A stretch of DNA of 64,000 nucleotides from Chitinimonas koreensis (GCF_014353015.1 NZ_CP060704.1:955001-1019000), one strand, 5' to 3'. Numbered from the stretch's first letter, positions 1 to 8,790 are shown. Notes: generated by a model not told the origin, from the letters alone. Numbers and translations: made by a program.

Positions 1-949
1 GCCGCCAGCAGCAGCGATTCGAACGCGATCAGCAGGCCGACCGTGGCCGGCGCGAAGCCGAGCGCCTTCAGCGTGGCGTACTCGGCGGTGCGCTCGCGTG
101 CCGCCATCGCCATGGTGTTGGCCATCACCGCCATGATGATCAGGATCACCACGTAGCTGACCAGCCGGATCGCGATGACGATGGCCTCGGTCATCGCCAC
201 GAAGCCGAGCTGGAAGGCCTTTTCGGTCTCGGTCAGCGTCTCGGCCAGCGAGTTGCGGAACAGCGCGTCGATGCGCTCGCTGACCAGCGCCGCCTCGCCG
301 CCGTCCTCGATGCCGACCACGAACACCCCGGCGCTGTCGCCGCGGCGCGGGTAGATCTGCTTCACCCGCTCGTTCAGGTAGTGCCAGTGGAAGAAGAACT
401 GGTTCTCGTCGGTGCTGGCCTGGCGGCCGCGGTAGATGCCGCGCAGCACGAAGGTCCAGGTGCCGGGGAAGATGGTGCCCTTGAGCGCGATGGTGTCGCC
501 GACCTTCCAGCCGTAGCGCTCGGCCAGCTTCCTGCCGACCAGGCAGCCCTGGCGGTCGCGCACGAAGGCGGCCTGCTGGGCCGGATCGACCACGAATTCG
601 GGTAGAGCGGCAGGTAGCTGGCCGGGTCGATGGCGAACTGCGGGAAGAAGTTCTTCTCCTCGATGTAGATGCCGCCGAACCAGTTGGCCCAGGACAGGCC
701 GCGCACGCCGTCGACCGTGCGGATGCGCTCGCCGTAGGCGATCGGCAGCGCGAACACCAGCGAGATCGCGTTGCGGGTGATCAGGCGCTTGTCGGACGCC
801 GCGTCGGCGCCGGCGTACCAGGCCGACACCACGGTCGACAGCAGGCCGAAGGCGAGCACCGCGATGGTCAGGCCGGCCAGCGTGAGCAGCGCGCGCAGGC
901 GGTGGCGCAGCGCGTTCTTCAGGGCCATGCGGGCGAGGAAGCCGAGCAT
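1..949 (-). CDS. MacB/FtsX-type ABC transporter permease, partial at left edge, frameshifted as sequenced
   Basis: Inner-membrane permease of the MacB/FtsX type, which works with the adjacent ATPase and HlyD-type adaptor. The protein starts MLGFLARMALKNALRHRLRA and has a hydrophobic segment at about residues 20-45, then a periplasmic domain. Near base 600 the frame breaks: up to ...YLPLYP the reading is in one frame, and the sense protein (EFVVDPAQQAAFVRDRQG...) resumes in the next. Adding one base to the C run restores it. The C-terminal half shows FtsX-like membrane segments (AIRLVSYVVILIMMAVMANT) and the typical ATLKALGFAP motif before leaving the window. The start lies 3 bp after the ATPase stop, so it is the last gene seen of a three-gene operon. 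I think the frameshift is a sequencing error (see findings). Confidence 0.8.
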
Positions 950-952
950 CGC

Positions 953-1744
953 TCAGTCCTGCCTCGGCGCGGCGGCCGCCTGGTCCGGCTCGTCCCGGCG
1001 GGGGCCGGTCGAGCTCGGCCCGACCGAGCGCGGCCCGACCGGCTCACGCACCTCGAGCGCCGACAGCTCGCCCTTCTCCAGGTGGCGGATCGCATGGGCG
1101 CGCTCGGCCGCGCGCGCGTCGTGGGTCACCATCACGATGGTCTTGCCGAGCTCCAGGTTGAGCCGGCCGAGCAGGTCGAGCACTTCGCCGGCCGACTTGC
1201 GGTCGAGGTCGCCGGTCGGCTCGTCGGCCACGATCAGGTCCGGGTCGCCGACCAGCGCGCGGGCGACCGCCACGCGCTGCTGCTGGCCGCCCGACAGCTC
1301 GTTCGGGTAATGCTCGACCCGGTCGGCCAGGCCGACCATCTCGAGCGCCAGCAGGGCGTGCTCGCGCCGCTCGCGCCGGCTCAGGTCGGTCAGCATCAGC
1401 GGCAGCTCGACGTTCTCCAGCGCGGTCAGCACCGGCATCAGGTTGTAGAACTGGAAGATGAAGCCGACGTGGCGGGCGCGCCAGTCGGCCAGATCGGCCT
1501 CGCCGAGCCCGGCGATGTCGATGCCGTCGACCACGATGCGGCCGCCGCTCGGGCGGTCGATGCCGGCGATCAGGTTGAGCAGCGTCGACTTGCCCGAGCC
1601 CGACGGCCCCATCAGCGCGAGGAAGTCGCCGCGGGCGATGTCGAAGTCGATGTCGGTCAGCACCGGCAGCGTCTGGCCGCCGCGCAGGTAGTGCTTGCTC
1701 ACGTGCTGCAGCGCGACGGCGGGCGTGGCCGGTACTTCGCTCAC
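953..1744 (-). CDS. ABC transporter ATP-binding protein, MacB/LolD type
   Basis: Cytoplasmic ATPase (263 aa) that powers the neighbouring permease. Walker A GPSGSGKST is at residues 46-54, the signature LSGGQQQ at 150-156, and Walker B IVADEP at 171-176, followed by the TGDLD typical of the LolD/MacB/FtsE group. The start is the GTG whose last bases overlap the stop of the upstream adaptor gene (GTGA), with GGAG about 10 bases before it; reading further upstream in frame gives only low-complexity Arg/Ala sequence. The last 30 or so residues form a Pro/Gly/Arg-rich tail with a near-repeat (GPRSVGPSSTGPRR). The substrate is not evident: LolD-like lipoprotein release is unlikely given the HlyD partner, and peptide, drug or lipid export is more plausible. 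Confidence 0.9.
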   Translation of the reverse strand: MSEVPATPAVALQHVSKHYLRGGQTLPVLTDIDFDIARGDFLALMGPSGSGKSTLLNLIAGIDRPSGGRIVVDGIDIAGLGEADLADWRARHVGFIFQFYNLMPVLTALENVELPLMLTDLSRRERREHALLALEMVGLADRVEHYPNELSGGQQQRVAVARALVGDPDLIVADEPTGDLDRKSAGEVLDLLGRLNLELGKTIVMVTHDARAAERAHAIRHLEKGELSALEVREPVGPRSVGPSSTGPRRDEPDQAAAAPRQD

Positions 1745-2934
1745 GGCTTCTTCTCCGTCACCGCGGCGCCGTCCTCGAGCGCGCCCGGTTCGAGCACCAC
1801 GCTGTCGTCGAGCGCCAGGCCGGCCTTCACCTCGACCAGGTCGCCGAGCTTGCCGCCGAGCGTGACCGGCCGCCGCCGCGCGTGGCCGTCGCGCACCACG
1901 AACACCGCGCCGTCGGCCACCGCCTTGGGGTTCAGCGCCAGCCGCGGCTGGCGCTCGTCCGCCGTCAGCGGGCGGGACAGGAAGCCGACCTTGGCGCTCA
2001 TCTCGGGCAGTACGCGCGCATCGCGCTCGACGAAACCGATCTTGAAGGTGACGGTGGCCTTGGCGCGATCGACCGAGGGCACGATGCTGCGCACCTCGCC
2101 CAACAGCCGCAGATCGGGCAGCGCATCGAGCTGGATCTCGCACGGCTGGCCCTGCCGCGCCTTGAACAGGCTGGCCTCGGACACGTCGGCCTCGACTTCG
2201 AGCGTGGCCATGTCGGCCATGCTGACCACCGCGCCCTTGGAGTCGGCGCCGGCGTTGAACGGCGAGATCACGTCGCCGACGTTGGCGGTCTTGGTCAGCA
2301 CCACGCCGTCGAACGGCGCGCGGATGAAGGCGTTGTCGAGGTTGACGCGGGCGAGGACCAGCGCGGCCTGGGCCTGCCGCACCGCCGCCGCCTGGGCACC
2401 GACCGCGGCCTGGGCCTGCTGGGCGCGCGAGACCGCGTTGTCGTCCGAGGCGCCGGAGATGAAGCCCTGGGCCCGCAGTTCGCGGCTGCGCCGCATCGCG
2501 CGGCCGGCCTCGAGCGATTCGGCTTCGGCCTGCTTGAGCCGGGCGCGGGCCGATTCGACGTTGGCGACCGCCTGCGCCACCTGGGCTTCGAGGTCGGCGC
2601 TCTCGAGCCGGGCGATCACTTCACCGGCCTTGACCGGGCTGCCCTCGCGCACGCCGAGCCATTCGAGCCGGCCGGTGGCCTTGGAGGCGATCGCGGCCTT
2701 CTTCTGCGGCACCACGTAGCCGGTGGCGTTCAGCGTCGACAGCGCCGCCGACGGCCAGGCGCGGGTGACCTTGACGGTCGTCACCTCCACCGCGCGGCGG
2801 GTCCGGCCGATGCCGACGGCCAGCGCAATCGCGGCGACGATCGCCGCGAGCCACAGCCAGCGCGGCACGCGCCGGCGCGGCCGGCCGCCGGAGGGCTGGC
2901 GATCGATCGACAACTGCTTGAGCTTATCGGCCAT
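1741..2934 (-). CDS. HlyD/MacA-family periplasmic adaptor (membrane fusion protein)
   Basis: Adaptor of a tripartite ABC exporter, 397 aa. A short basic N-terminus is followed by a membrane anchor at about residues 25-44 (VPRWLWLAAIVAAIALAVGI). Next come the first half of the lipoyl-like domain (GYVVPQKKAAIASKATGRL...VKAGEVIARLES), an Ala/Arg/Glu-rich coiled-coil hairpin (about 110-190), the second lipoyl half (APFDGVVLTKTANVGDVISP) and beta-barrel/membrane-proximal domains. This order is that of MacA/RND-type adaptors. It is the first gene of the minus-strand operon; the ATPase start overlaps its stop. No outer-membrane TolC partner is visible in the window. Confidence 0.9.
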   Translation of the reverse strand: MADKLKQLSIDRQPSGGRPRRRVPRWLWLAAIVAAIALAVGIGRTRRAVEVTTVKVTRAWPSAALSTLNATGYVVPQKKAAIASKATGRLEWLGVREGSPVKAGEVIARLESADLEAQVAQAVANVESARARLKQAEAESLEAGRAMRRSRELRAQGFISGASDDNAVSRAQQAQAAVGAQAAAVRQAQAALVLARVNLDNAFIRAPFDGVVLTKTANVGDVISPFNAGADSKGAVVSMADMATLEVEADVSEASLFKARQGQPCEIQLDALPDLRLLGEVRSIVPSVDRAKATVTFKIGFVERDARVLPEMSAKVGFLSRPLTADERQPRLALNPKAVADGAVFVVRDGHARRRPVTLGGKLGDLVEVKAGLALDDSVVLEPGALEDGAAVTEKKP

Positions 2935-3218
2935 GAGTGGAAGACCTGGGCGAAAGGTGTGGGTTGCAGTGTAGGACCCTGGCGGAGCCGCGGAAATGCC
3001 GGCGCGATCTCGCCTGCCTCTGCCGACCGCCCCGCTCCCTCGTGCGGCGAATGGCCGGCCGCCTCGATATCTACCGGCAACCGCCCTGGCCGGCCTTGAT
3101 TTCCATCAACGGCGGCCCTTCCTCCGCCTTGCGTGGCGGCCGTGCGCATCCGGCATGACCCGTGTACCGCTTTTCGCAGCCGTATTGGCATTGATGCAAC
3201 AGCCAATCAAACGATTGT

Positions 3219-3245
3219 TTGAAATCTGCCGAGCTGTGTTACATT
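3219..3245 (+). promoter_or_regulatory. Possible sigma70 promoter of the candidate small RNA
   Basis: TTGAAA at 3219-3224 and TACATT at 3240-3245, with a short 15-bp spacer; an alternative -35 (TTGTTT at 3215-3220) gives 19 bp. The area is clearly more AT-rich than its surroundings and lies just before the hairpin-rich stretch. The spacing is suboptimal, so confidence is limited. Confidence 0.4.
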
Positions 3246-3251
3246 GCGCCC

Positions 3252-3367
3252 CGTAGTCGTTGCGCAGCTCACTACGAATTGCGCGGCGAGGCCGCCGGGT
3301 CCGCCCGGCCGGTTTGCCTACGCTTGGGTACTTAGGGCGCGTCGGTTTCCTCCGGCGCGCTTTTTTT
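3252..3367 (+). ncRNA. Candidate structured small RNA with intrinsic terminator
   Basis: About 116 nt with no coding potential. Consecutive hairpins are CGTAGT/ACTACG (3252-3257 with 3271-3276), GCGGC/GCCGC with a GAG loop (3283-3295), and CCGGG/CCCGG with a TCCG loop (3295-3308). The terminator follows: GCGCGTCGG/CCGGCGCGC (3337-3345 with 3352-3360), then seven T. A terminator with no gene in front of it, preceded by a possible promoter, suggests a free-standing transcript. The next gene, xseB, starts 120 bp downstream, so an attenuated leader for xseB-ispA-dxs is the alternative. I do not recognise an RNA family. Confidence 0.5.
3337..3367 (+). terminator. Intrinsic terminator of the candidate RNA upstream of xseB
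   Basis: Nine-base-pair GC-rich stem (one G-T pair), six-base loop and a run of seven T at 3361-3367. On the plus strand it ends whatever is transcribed from the 3.2 kb region before xseB. Confidence 0.85.
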
Positions 3368-3488
3368 ATGTCCGCAGGCGGCGCGCACCCGCGCGCGGCG
3401 GCCGCGGCCCGGCCGGGAAAGCCGCGCCAAGGGCGGCGGGGCAGGGTAAAATCGCGCGATTCGCAACAGACCGACAGAACACAGCCCG

Positions 3489-3719
3489 ATGGCGAAAACC
3501 ACCAAGCCGGCCAGCTTCGAGGCGGCCATGACCGAACTGGAAACCTTGATCGCCGAGATGGAACGCGGCGACGCCGCGCTCGAAGCCTCGCTGGCGGCCT
3601 ATCGCCGCGGCGGCGAGCTGATCCGCTACTGCCAGGAGCAACTGGCCGCCGCCGAACAGCAGATCAAGGTGCTCGACGGCGACACGCTCAAACCCTTCGA
3701 AGCGGAGCCCGCCGCATGA
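3489..3719 (+). CDS. xseB: Exodeoxyribonuclease VII small subunit
   Basis: Small subunit of exonuclease VII, which with XseA degrades single-stranded DNA to oligonucleotides. The 76 aa match the family's usual length of about 80. The core FEAAMTELETLIAEMERGDAALEASLAAYRRGGELIRYCQEQLAAAEQQIKVL is the two-helix signature of XseB. First gene of an xseB-ispA-dxs operon; its TGA overlaps the ispA ATG (ATGA). xseA is not in the window. Confidence 0.95.
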   Translation: MAKTTKPASFEAAMTELETLIAEMERGDAALEASLAAYRRGGELIRYCQEQLAAAEQQIKVLDGDTLKPFEAEPAA

Positions 3720-4609
3720 GCCACGATTTCCAGACCTGGTCCTTCGCCATCCAGCAGCAGATGGAGCTGGCGCTCGGCGGCGTGCTGCCGCCGTCCGACC
3801 ACCTGCCGCAGCGCCTGCACGCGGCGATGCGCTACGCGGTGCTCGGCGGCGGCAAGCGGGTGCGGCCCTTGCTGGTGTTCGCCGCCGGCGAGCTGGTCGG
3901 CGCGCCGGCCGAGCGGCTGCAATACGCCGCCGCCGCGGTCGAGCTGATCCACGCCTATTCGCTGGTGCACGACGACCTGCCGTGCATGGACGACGACGTG
4001 CTGCGGCGCGGCAAGCCGACCGTGCACGTCGAATTCGACGAGGCCACCGCGCTGCTGGCCGGCGACGCATTGCAGACCGCCGCCTTCGAGGTGCTGGCCG
4101 GCCATGCGCTGTGCGACGACGCGGCCGACCAGGTGCGCATGCTCAAGCTCTTGGCCACCGCCAGCGGCGCGGCCGGCATGGCCGGCGGCCAGGCGATCGA
4201 CCTCGCCTCGGTCGGCCTGCCCCTGTCGCTGCCCCAACTCGAACACATGCACATCCTCAAGACCGGCGCGCTGATCCGCGCCTCGGTGCTGCTCGGCTCC
4301 TACTGCGGCACGCCGCTGGCGGCCGGCCAGCGCGAGCGGCTCGACCGCTTCGCCAAGCTGGTCGGCCTCGCCTTCCAGGTGGTCGACGACATCCTCGACG
4401 TCGAGGCCGACAGCGCCACGCTGGGCAAGACCGCCGGCAAGGATGCCGCCCACGACAAGCCGACCTACGTCTCGCTGCTGGGCCTCAAGGAGGCCAAGCA
4501 GCGCGCGGCCGAGCTCGAGGCCGAGGCGCTCGCCTGCCTCGACGGCTTCGGCGAGGCGGCCCGCCGCCTGCGCGAGCTGGCCCACTTCATCGTCCACCGC
4601 GCCTTCTGA
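3716..4609 (+). CDS. ispA: (2E,6E)-farnesyl diphosphate synthase (polyprenyl synthetase)
   Basis: Condenses DMAPP/GPP with IPP to give farnesyl diphosphate, precursor of undecaprenyl phosphate and quinone side chains. It has 297 aa, as for E. coli IspA (299). The first Asp-rich motif is DDLPCMDDD (residues 86-94) with downstream RRGKPT, and the second is DDILD (224-228); GGKRVRP at 45-51 binds diphosphate. The start is the ATG overlapping the xseB stop. A hairpin (4626-4634 with 4642-4650) lies between it and dxs with no T-run, so the genes are probably cotranscribed. Confidence 0.95.
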   Translation: MSHDFQTWSFAIQQQMELALGGVLPPSDHLPQRLHAAMRYAVLGGGKRVRPLLVFAAGELVGAPAERLQYAAAAVELIHAYSLVHDDLPCMDDDVLRRGKPTVHVEFDEATALLAGDALQTAAFEVLAGHALCDDAADQVRMLKLLATASGAAGMAGGQAIDLASVGLPLSLPQLEHMHILKTGALIRASVLLGSYCGTPLAAGQRERLDRFAKLVGLAFQVVDDILDVEADSATLGKTAGKDAAHDKPTYVSLLGLKEAKQRAAELEAEALACLDGFGEAARRLRELAHFIVHRAF

Positions 4610-4666
4610 GGCCCTTATAGCGATAGGGCGGCGGCCACGTCCCGCCGCCCGGATAGCGAACCACTC

Positions 4667-6514
4667 ATGCCTTACCCGCTTCTCGATCAAGTCAACCTGC
4701 CGGCCGACCTGCGCGGTTTCGACGCCGACCAGCTCAAGCAGCTGGCCGACGAACTGCGCGAATTCCTGCTGCAGTCGATCAGCCAGACCGGCGGCCACTT
4801 CGCCTCCAATCTCGGCACCATCGAGCTGACCATCGCGCTGCACCACGTGTTCGAGACGCCGCACGACCGGCTGGTGTGGGACGTCGGCCACCAGACCTAT
4901 CCGCACAAGGTGCTGACCGGCCGCAAGGCGCGGATGGACAGCATGCGCAAGTACGGCGGCCTGGCCGGCTTCCCCAAGCGCGAGGAGAGCGAGTACGACA
5001 CCTTCGGCGTCGGCCACAGCTCGACCAGCATCGGCGCTGCCGCCGGCATGGCCGAGGGCAGCAAGATCCTCGGCCAGCGCCGCAAGGTGGTGGCGGTGAT
5101 CGGCGACGGCGCGATGACCGCCGGCCAGGCCTTCGAGGCGCTGTTCAACGCCGGCGACAAGGACACCGACCTCTTGGTGATCCTCAACGACAACGAGATG
5201 TCGATCTCGCCCAACGTCGGCGCCTTCAACGCCTACCTCGCCAAGCTGCTGTCGGGCCGCTTCTACCAGGGCTTCCGCTCGACCGGCTCGCGCGTGCTGG
5301 AGAACGTGCCGCCGCTGCACGAGCTGGTGCGGCGCGGCGAAGAGCACATGAAGGGCTTCTTCTCGCCGTCGACGCTGTTCGAGGAATTCGGCTTCCACTA
5401 TGTCGGCCCGATCGACGGCCACGACCTCGACGCGCTGGTGCCGACGCTGCAGAACCTCAAGAGCCTGCACGGCCCGCAGTTCCTGCACGTGGTGACCAAG
5501 AAGGGCGCCGGCTACAAGCTGGCCGAGGGCGACCCGGTCAAGTACCACGCGGTGACGCCGTTCACGCCGGCCGACGGCATGGCGGCCAAGGCGGCCAGCA
5601 AGCCGACCTATACCCAGATCTTCGGCGACTGGCTGTGCGACATGGCGGCGCAGGACAGCCGCCTGGTCGGCATCACGCCGGCGATGCGCGAGGGCTCGGG
5701 GCTGGTCCGTTTCGAGCGCGAATTCCCCGACCGCTACTACGACGTCGGCATCGCCGAGCAGCATGCGGTGACCTTCGCCGGCGGCCTGGCCTGCGAGGGC
5801 CTCAAGCCGGTGGTGGCGATCTACTCGACCTTCCTGCAGCGCGCCTACGACCAGCTGATCCATGACGTGGCGCTGCAGAACCTGCCGGTGGTGTTCGCCA
5901 TCGACCGCGCCGGCCTGGTCGGCGCCGACGGCCCGACCCATGCCGGCAGCTTCGACATCAGCTTCCTGCGCTGCATCCCGAACATGGCGGTGCTGTGCCC
6001 GAGCGACGAGAACGAATGCCGCCAGATGCTGTACACGGCCTTCCAGCTCGACCAGCCGAGCGCGGTGCGCTATCCGCGCGGCACCGGCCCCGGCGTCGCG
6101 ATCGAGCAGGCGTTCAGCGCCGTGCCCTACGGCAAGGGAGAAATCCGCCGCCAGGGCGAGGGCATCGCGATCCTGGCTTTCGGCACCATGCTGGCGCCGG
6201 CGCTGAAGGCGGCCGAGGCGCTCGGCGCCACGGTGGCCAACATGCGCTGGGTCAAGCCGCTCGACGTCGAGCTGGTGCTGCAACTGGCCGCGAGCCATGC
6301 GCAGCTGGTCACGGTCGAGGAAAACGCCGTGATGGGCGGCGCCGGCTCGGCGGTGACCGAGGCGCTCAACGCCGCCGGCCTCGGCCGCCGCGTGCTGCAG
6401 CTCGGCCTGCCCGACCGCTACGTCGACCATGGCGACCCGGCCAAGCTGCTGGCCGAATGCGGGCTCGACGCGGCCGGCATCGAGGCGAGCATCCGCAGCG
6501 CGTTCGGGCTTTGA
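4667..6514 (+). CDS. dxs: 1-deoxy-D-xylulose-5-phosphate synthase
   Basis: First enzyme of the MEP isoprenoid pathway: joins pyruvate and glyceraldehyde-3-phosphate, using thiamine diphosphate. The 615 aa compare with 620 in E. coli. The ThDP-binding motif starts GDGAMTAGQ at 146 and ends with N176. The transketolase-like second domain carries DVGIAEQHAVTFAGGLA, whose Glu activates the cofactor. A C-terminal transketolase domain ends the protein. It follows ispA in the same operon, so the DXP product and its prenyl use are coupled. A paired REP-like palindrome lies just downstream. Confidence 0.97.
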   Translation: MPYPLLDQVNLPADLRGFDADQLKQLADELREFLLQSISQTGGHFASNLGTIELTIALHHVFETPHDRLVWDVGHQTYPHKVLTGRKARMDSMRKYGGLAGFPKREESEYDTFGVGHSSTSIGAAAGMAEGSKILGQRRKVVAVIGDGAMTAGQAFEALFNAGDKDTDLLVILNDNEMSISPNVGAFNAYLAKLLSGRFYQGFRSTGSRVLENVPPLHELVRRGEEHMKGFFSPSTLFEEFGFHYVGPIDGHDLDALVPTLQNLKSLHGPQFLHVVTKKGAGYKLAEGDPVKYHAVTPFTPADGMAAKAASKPTYTQIFGDWLCDMAAQDSRLVGITPAMREGSGLVRFEREFPDRYYDVGIAEQHAVTFAGGLACEGLKPVVAIYSTFLQRAYDQLIHDVALQNLPVVFAIDRAGLVGADGPTHAGSFDISFLRCIPNMAVLCPSDENECRQMLYTAFQLDQPSAVRYPRGTGPGVAIEQAFSAVPYGKGEIRRQGEGIAILAFGTMLAPALKAAEALGATVANMRWVKPLDVELVLQLAASHAQLVTVEENAVMGGAGSAVTEALNAAGLGRRVLQLGLPDRYVDHGDPAKLLAECGLDAAGIEASIRSAFGL

Positions 6515-6556
6515 TCGGCGAAGGCGCCAACCGGTCTTCACTCAGGCTGCGGGCAG

Positions 6557-6633
6557 CCCGGTAGGCGCGGCTTCAGCCGCGAATCTTCGGGCGTCCTCCC
6601 ATGCTGTTCGCGGCCGAAGCCGCGCTTACCGGG
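6557..6633. repeat. REP-like palindrome pair, family with core GGCTTCAGCCGCGAA
   Basis: Two imperfect palindromic units in inverted orientation: 6561-6584 (GTAGGCGCGGCTTCAGCCGC plus GAAT) and 6607-6629. The outer edges also match (CCCGGTA at 6557, TACCGGG at 6627). The arrangement is that of a BIME-type pair as mobilised by REP-associated tyrosine transposases. A closer copy of the same family is at 27830-27902. Confidence 0.85.
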
Positions 6634-6744
6634 TTGCGGGCGCGGCCTGCGGACGGGCCGTTCCGCCCGCCTATGGCGCCGATTGCCAGAATCAATCGTC
6701 GGTCGCTCTTGAATTGGCTAGACTCGCCCCGAATTTCCGAGTGG

Positions 6745-6774
6745 TTTACTCGGGTATTCCTCGCCCGGTAGAAT
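6745..6774 (+). promoter_or_regulatory. Probable sigma70 promoter of folE2
   Basis: TTTACT at 6745-6750, an 18-bp spacer and TAGAAT at 6769-6774 (five of six to consensus), about 30 bp before the folE2 start. I see no clear Zur box, so zinc control of folE2 cannot be claimed from this sequence. Confidence 0.6.
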
Positions 6775-6804
6775 TCCGCTTAAAACAGCATCAGGATCAT
6801 CGTC

Positions 6805-7611
6805 ATGAACGCACCCCACGCCCCGGCACCCATCGAGGATGTCCAAGGCTCGCAGGACACCCGCCAGATCGCCATCAACAAGGTCGGCATCAAGTCGATC
6901 CGCCATCCGGTCAAGGTGGCCGACCGCGCCGACGGCGTGCAGCACACCATTGCGACCTTCGACATGTACGTGTTCCTGCCCCAGCATTTCAAGGGCACCC
7001 ACATGTCGCGCTTCGTGCAGATCCTGAACAGCCACGAGAAGGAAATCTCGGTCGAGTCGTTCGAGACCATGCTGCGCGAGATGGTGCACAAGCTCGAGGC
7101 CGAGTCCGGCTACATCGAGATGCGCTTCCCCTTCTTCGTCAACAAGATCGCGCCGGTGTCGGGCGTGCAGAGCCTGCTCGACTACGAGGTGAGCCTGATC
7201 GGCGAGATCAAGCACGGCCGGCTGATCCAGAAGCTCAAGGTGCTGGTGCCGGTGACCAGCCTGTGCCCGTGCTCGAAGAAGATCTCGGCCTACGGCGCGC
7301 ACAACCAGCGCTCGCACGTCACCATCACCGCCGAGTTCAACAGCCATGTCTGGATCGAGGACCTGATCCGGGTGGTCGAGGAAGAGGCGTCGAGCGAGCT
7401 CTACAGCCTGCTCAAGCGCACCGACGAGAAGTACGTCACCGAGCGCGCCTACGACAATCCGAAATTCGTCGAGGACATGGTGCGCGACGTGGCGGCCCGC
7501 CTGAACGCCGACGCGCGCATCGACGCCTACGTGGTCGAGTCGGAGAACTTCGAGTCGATCCACAACCACTCGGCCTATGCGCTGATCGAGCGCGACAAGC
7601 GCGAAGCTTGA
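6805..7611 (+). CDS. folE2: GTP cyclohydrolase FolE2 (type IB)
   Basis: Converts GTP to 7,8-dihydroneopterin triphosphate for folate (and in some bacteria queuosine) synthesis, independent of zinc. The 268 aa contain the family core MRFPFFVNKIAPVSGVQSLLDY and the metal-site segment with SLCPCSK (C154, C156) and GAHNQRSHV (H166, H171). It has no similarity to type IA FolE. It lies after dxs with its own promoter and is closed by a strong terminator. Whether a zinc-dependent FolE also exists cannot be seen here. Confidence 0.96.
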   Translation: MNAPHAPAPIEDVQGSQDTRQIAINKVGIKSIRHPVKVADRADGVQHTIATFDMYVFLPQHFKGTHMSRFVQILNSHEKEISVESFETMLREMVHKLEAESGYIEMRFPFFVNKIAPVSGVQSLLDYEVSLIGEIKHGRLIQKLKVLVPVTSLCPCSKKISAYGAHNQRSHVTITAEFNSHVWIEDLIRVVEEEASSELYSLLKRTDEKYVTERAYDNPKFVEDMVRDVAARLNADARIDAYVVESENFESIHNHSAYALIERDKREA

Positions 7612-7635
7612 TCGCCCGCACCGCGCAGGAACAGG

Positions 7636-7668
7636 AACGGCCCGTCATGCGACGGGCCGTTTGTCTTT
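7636..7668. terminator. Bidirectional terminator between folE2 and the YgfZ-like gene
   Basis: Perfect 11-bp stem AACGGCCCGTC/GACGGGCCGTT with an ATGC loop, followed on the plus strand by a T-rich tail. It lies between convergent genes. Confidence 0.85.
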
Positions 7669-7704
7669 GCGGGCGACCGGCGCGGACGACCGGCGCGGAC
7701 CGAC

Positions 7705-8718
7705 CTATTCGTGCACCGGGTAGGGCAGGGTCAGCACCTCGACCGCCGGACCGTCCGGCCCTTCGAGATGCAGGCCGTGCGCGATGCTGCCGATCTGCAC
7801 CACCGCCAGCGCTTCCCACTGCGCCTCGCCGGCCTGCGCCGCCAGCGCGATCAGGCCGGACGGCTGGCCGTTCATCTCCGGGCTGTAGACCGGCTGGCCC
7901 GGCTGCACCGCCGCCGTGGTGCGGATGCGGTAGGTACGGCGCTTGAGCTTGCCGAGGTACTGGGTGCGCGCCACGATTTCCTGGCCCGGATAGCAGCCTT
8001 TCTTGAAGTTCACCGCGCCGATCAGCTCCATATTGGCCATCTGCGGCACGAATTCCTCCTGCGTGCCGGCCACCACCCAGGGGATGCCGGCACGGATGTC
8101 GGCCAGCGTCCAGGCGGCCGAGCCGGCCGCCACTGCCCCGGCGGCGACCAGCCCGGGCCAGGCGGCTTCGGCGGCGGCCGGCTCGAGCACGGCGAGCAGG
8201 CGCTCGCCGGGCAGGCGGACCAGCAGGCCGCCGTCGATCGCCGTGCCGGCCAGGTCGGCTGCGGGCGCGCGGCCGAACACCTCGGCGCCGAGCGCCAGTG
8301 CGCGCGGGCCGGCCAGGCCGAGCAGCACGCGGTCCGCGCCGGCGTCGCTCGCGCGGGTCTTGCTGCGCAGCACGTACATCGACAGGCGCTTCTGGATCGC
8401 CGCCTGCAGTGTGCGCGGCAGCATCAGCAGCACGTCGTCGCCTTCGCGCAGCAGCAAGAGGCTGGCCAGCATGCGGCCCTTGGGCGTCGAGTAGCTCGAG
8501 TATTGCGCGCCGGCGTCGGCCAGCTTCTTCACGTCGCTCGACAGCTGGCCGTGCAGGAAGGCCACGGTCTCCTCGCCGGCGAAGCGGATCAGGCCGAAGT
8601 CGAGCAGCGGCACCAGCGCGCAGGCCGGCTCGGCCGTCGTGGCGGGGTCGAAGCGGACCACGCCGGTTTCGTCGTCGATCGCGGCGCCTTGGGCGCGCAG
8701 GAAGTCTTGCCAGCTCAT
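7705..8718 (-). CDS. ygfZ: YgfZ/CAF17-like folate-binding Fe-S cluster protein
   Basis: Relative of GcvT that supports assembly or repair of certain [4Fe-4S] enzymes through a folate-dependent step. It has 337 aa (E. coli YgfZ 326). The diagnostic motif KGCYPGQE is at residues 240-247 with the conserved Cys242. The N-terminal half carries the aminomethyltransferase-like fold (TVAFLHGQLSSDV). The ATG is preceded by AGGAG about 11 bases upstream. Monocistronic as far as visible, convergent with folE2. Confidence 0.92.
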   Translation of the reverse strand: MSWQDFLRAQGAAIDDETGVVRFDPATTAEPACALVPLLDFGLIRFAGEETVAFLHGQLSSDVKKLADAGAQYSSYSTPKGRMLASLLLLREGDDVLLMLPRTLQAAIQKRLSMYVLRSKTRASDAGADRVLLGLAGPRALALGAEVFGRAPAADLAGTAIDGGLLVRLPGERLLAVLEPAAAEAAWPGLVAAGAVAAGSAAWTLADIRAGIPWVVAGTQEEFVPQMANMELIGAVNFKKGCYPGQEIVARTQYLGKLKRRTYRIRTTAAVQPGQPVYSPEMNGQPSGLIALAAQAGEAQWEALAVVQIGSIAHGLHLEGPDGPAVEVLTLPYPVHE

Positions 8719-8790
8719 GGGGTTCGGTCTCCTGAAACGACATCGCCGACCAGCCGGCCGGCGATGCTTGCTAGTTTACCGCGGCAGGGC

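Larger units (their letters stand above)
2935..3488. other. 554-bp intergenic region between the exporter operon and xseB
   Basis: No convincing protein gene lies here. The first half (about 2935-3200) shows nothing I can name; it presumably holds the exporter promoter. The second half holds a possible promoter at 3219-3245, a run of hairpins at 3252-3308 and a strong terminator at 3337-3367, annotated separately as a candidate small RNA. About 120 bp remain between that terminator and xseB and would carry the xseB operon promoter. Confidence 0.7.

Noticed and set aside
4626..4650. Hairpin between ispA and dxs as a terminator
   Set aside because: Strong 9-bp stem but no T-run, and dxs follows 16 bp later with no obvious promoter; more likely an intra-operon mRNA hairpin.
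3626..6541. Very long open frame (about 970 codons) antisense to ispA and dxs
   Set aside because: It is Gln/Ala/Arg/His/Val-rich low-complexity sequence produced by the GC-rich codon bias of the sense genes; no SD, no domain.
6515..6804. Zur-type operator before folE2
   Set aside because: FolE2 is often zinc-regulated, but I see no palindromic AT-rich Zur-like site; only a promoter and the REP pair.
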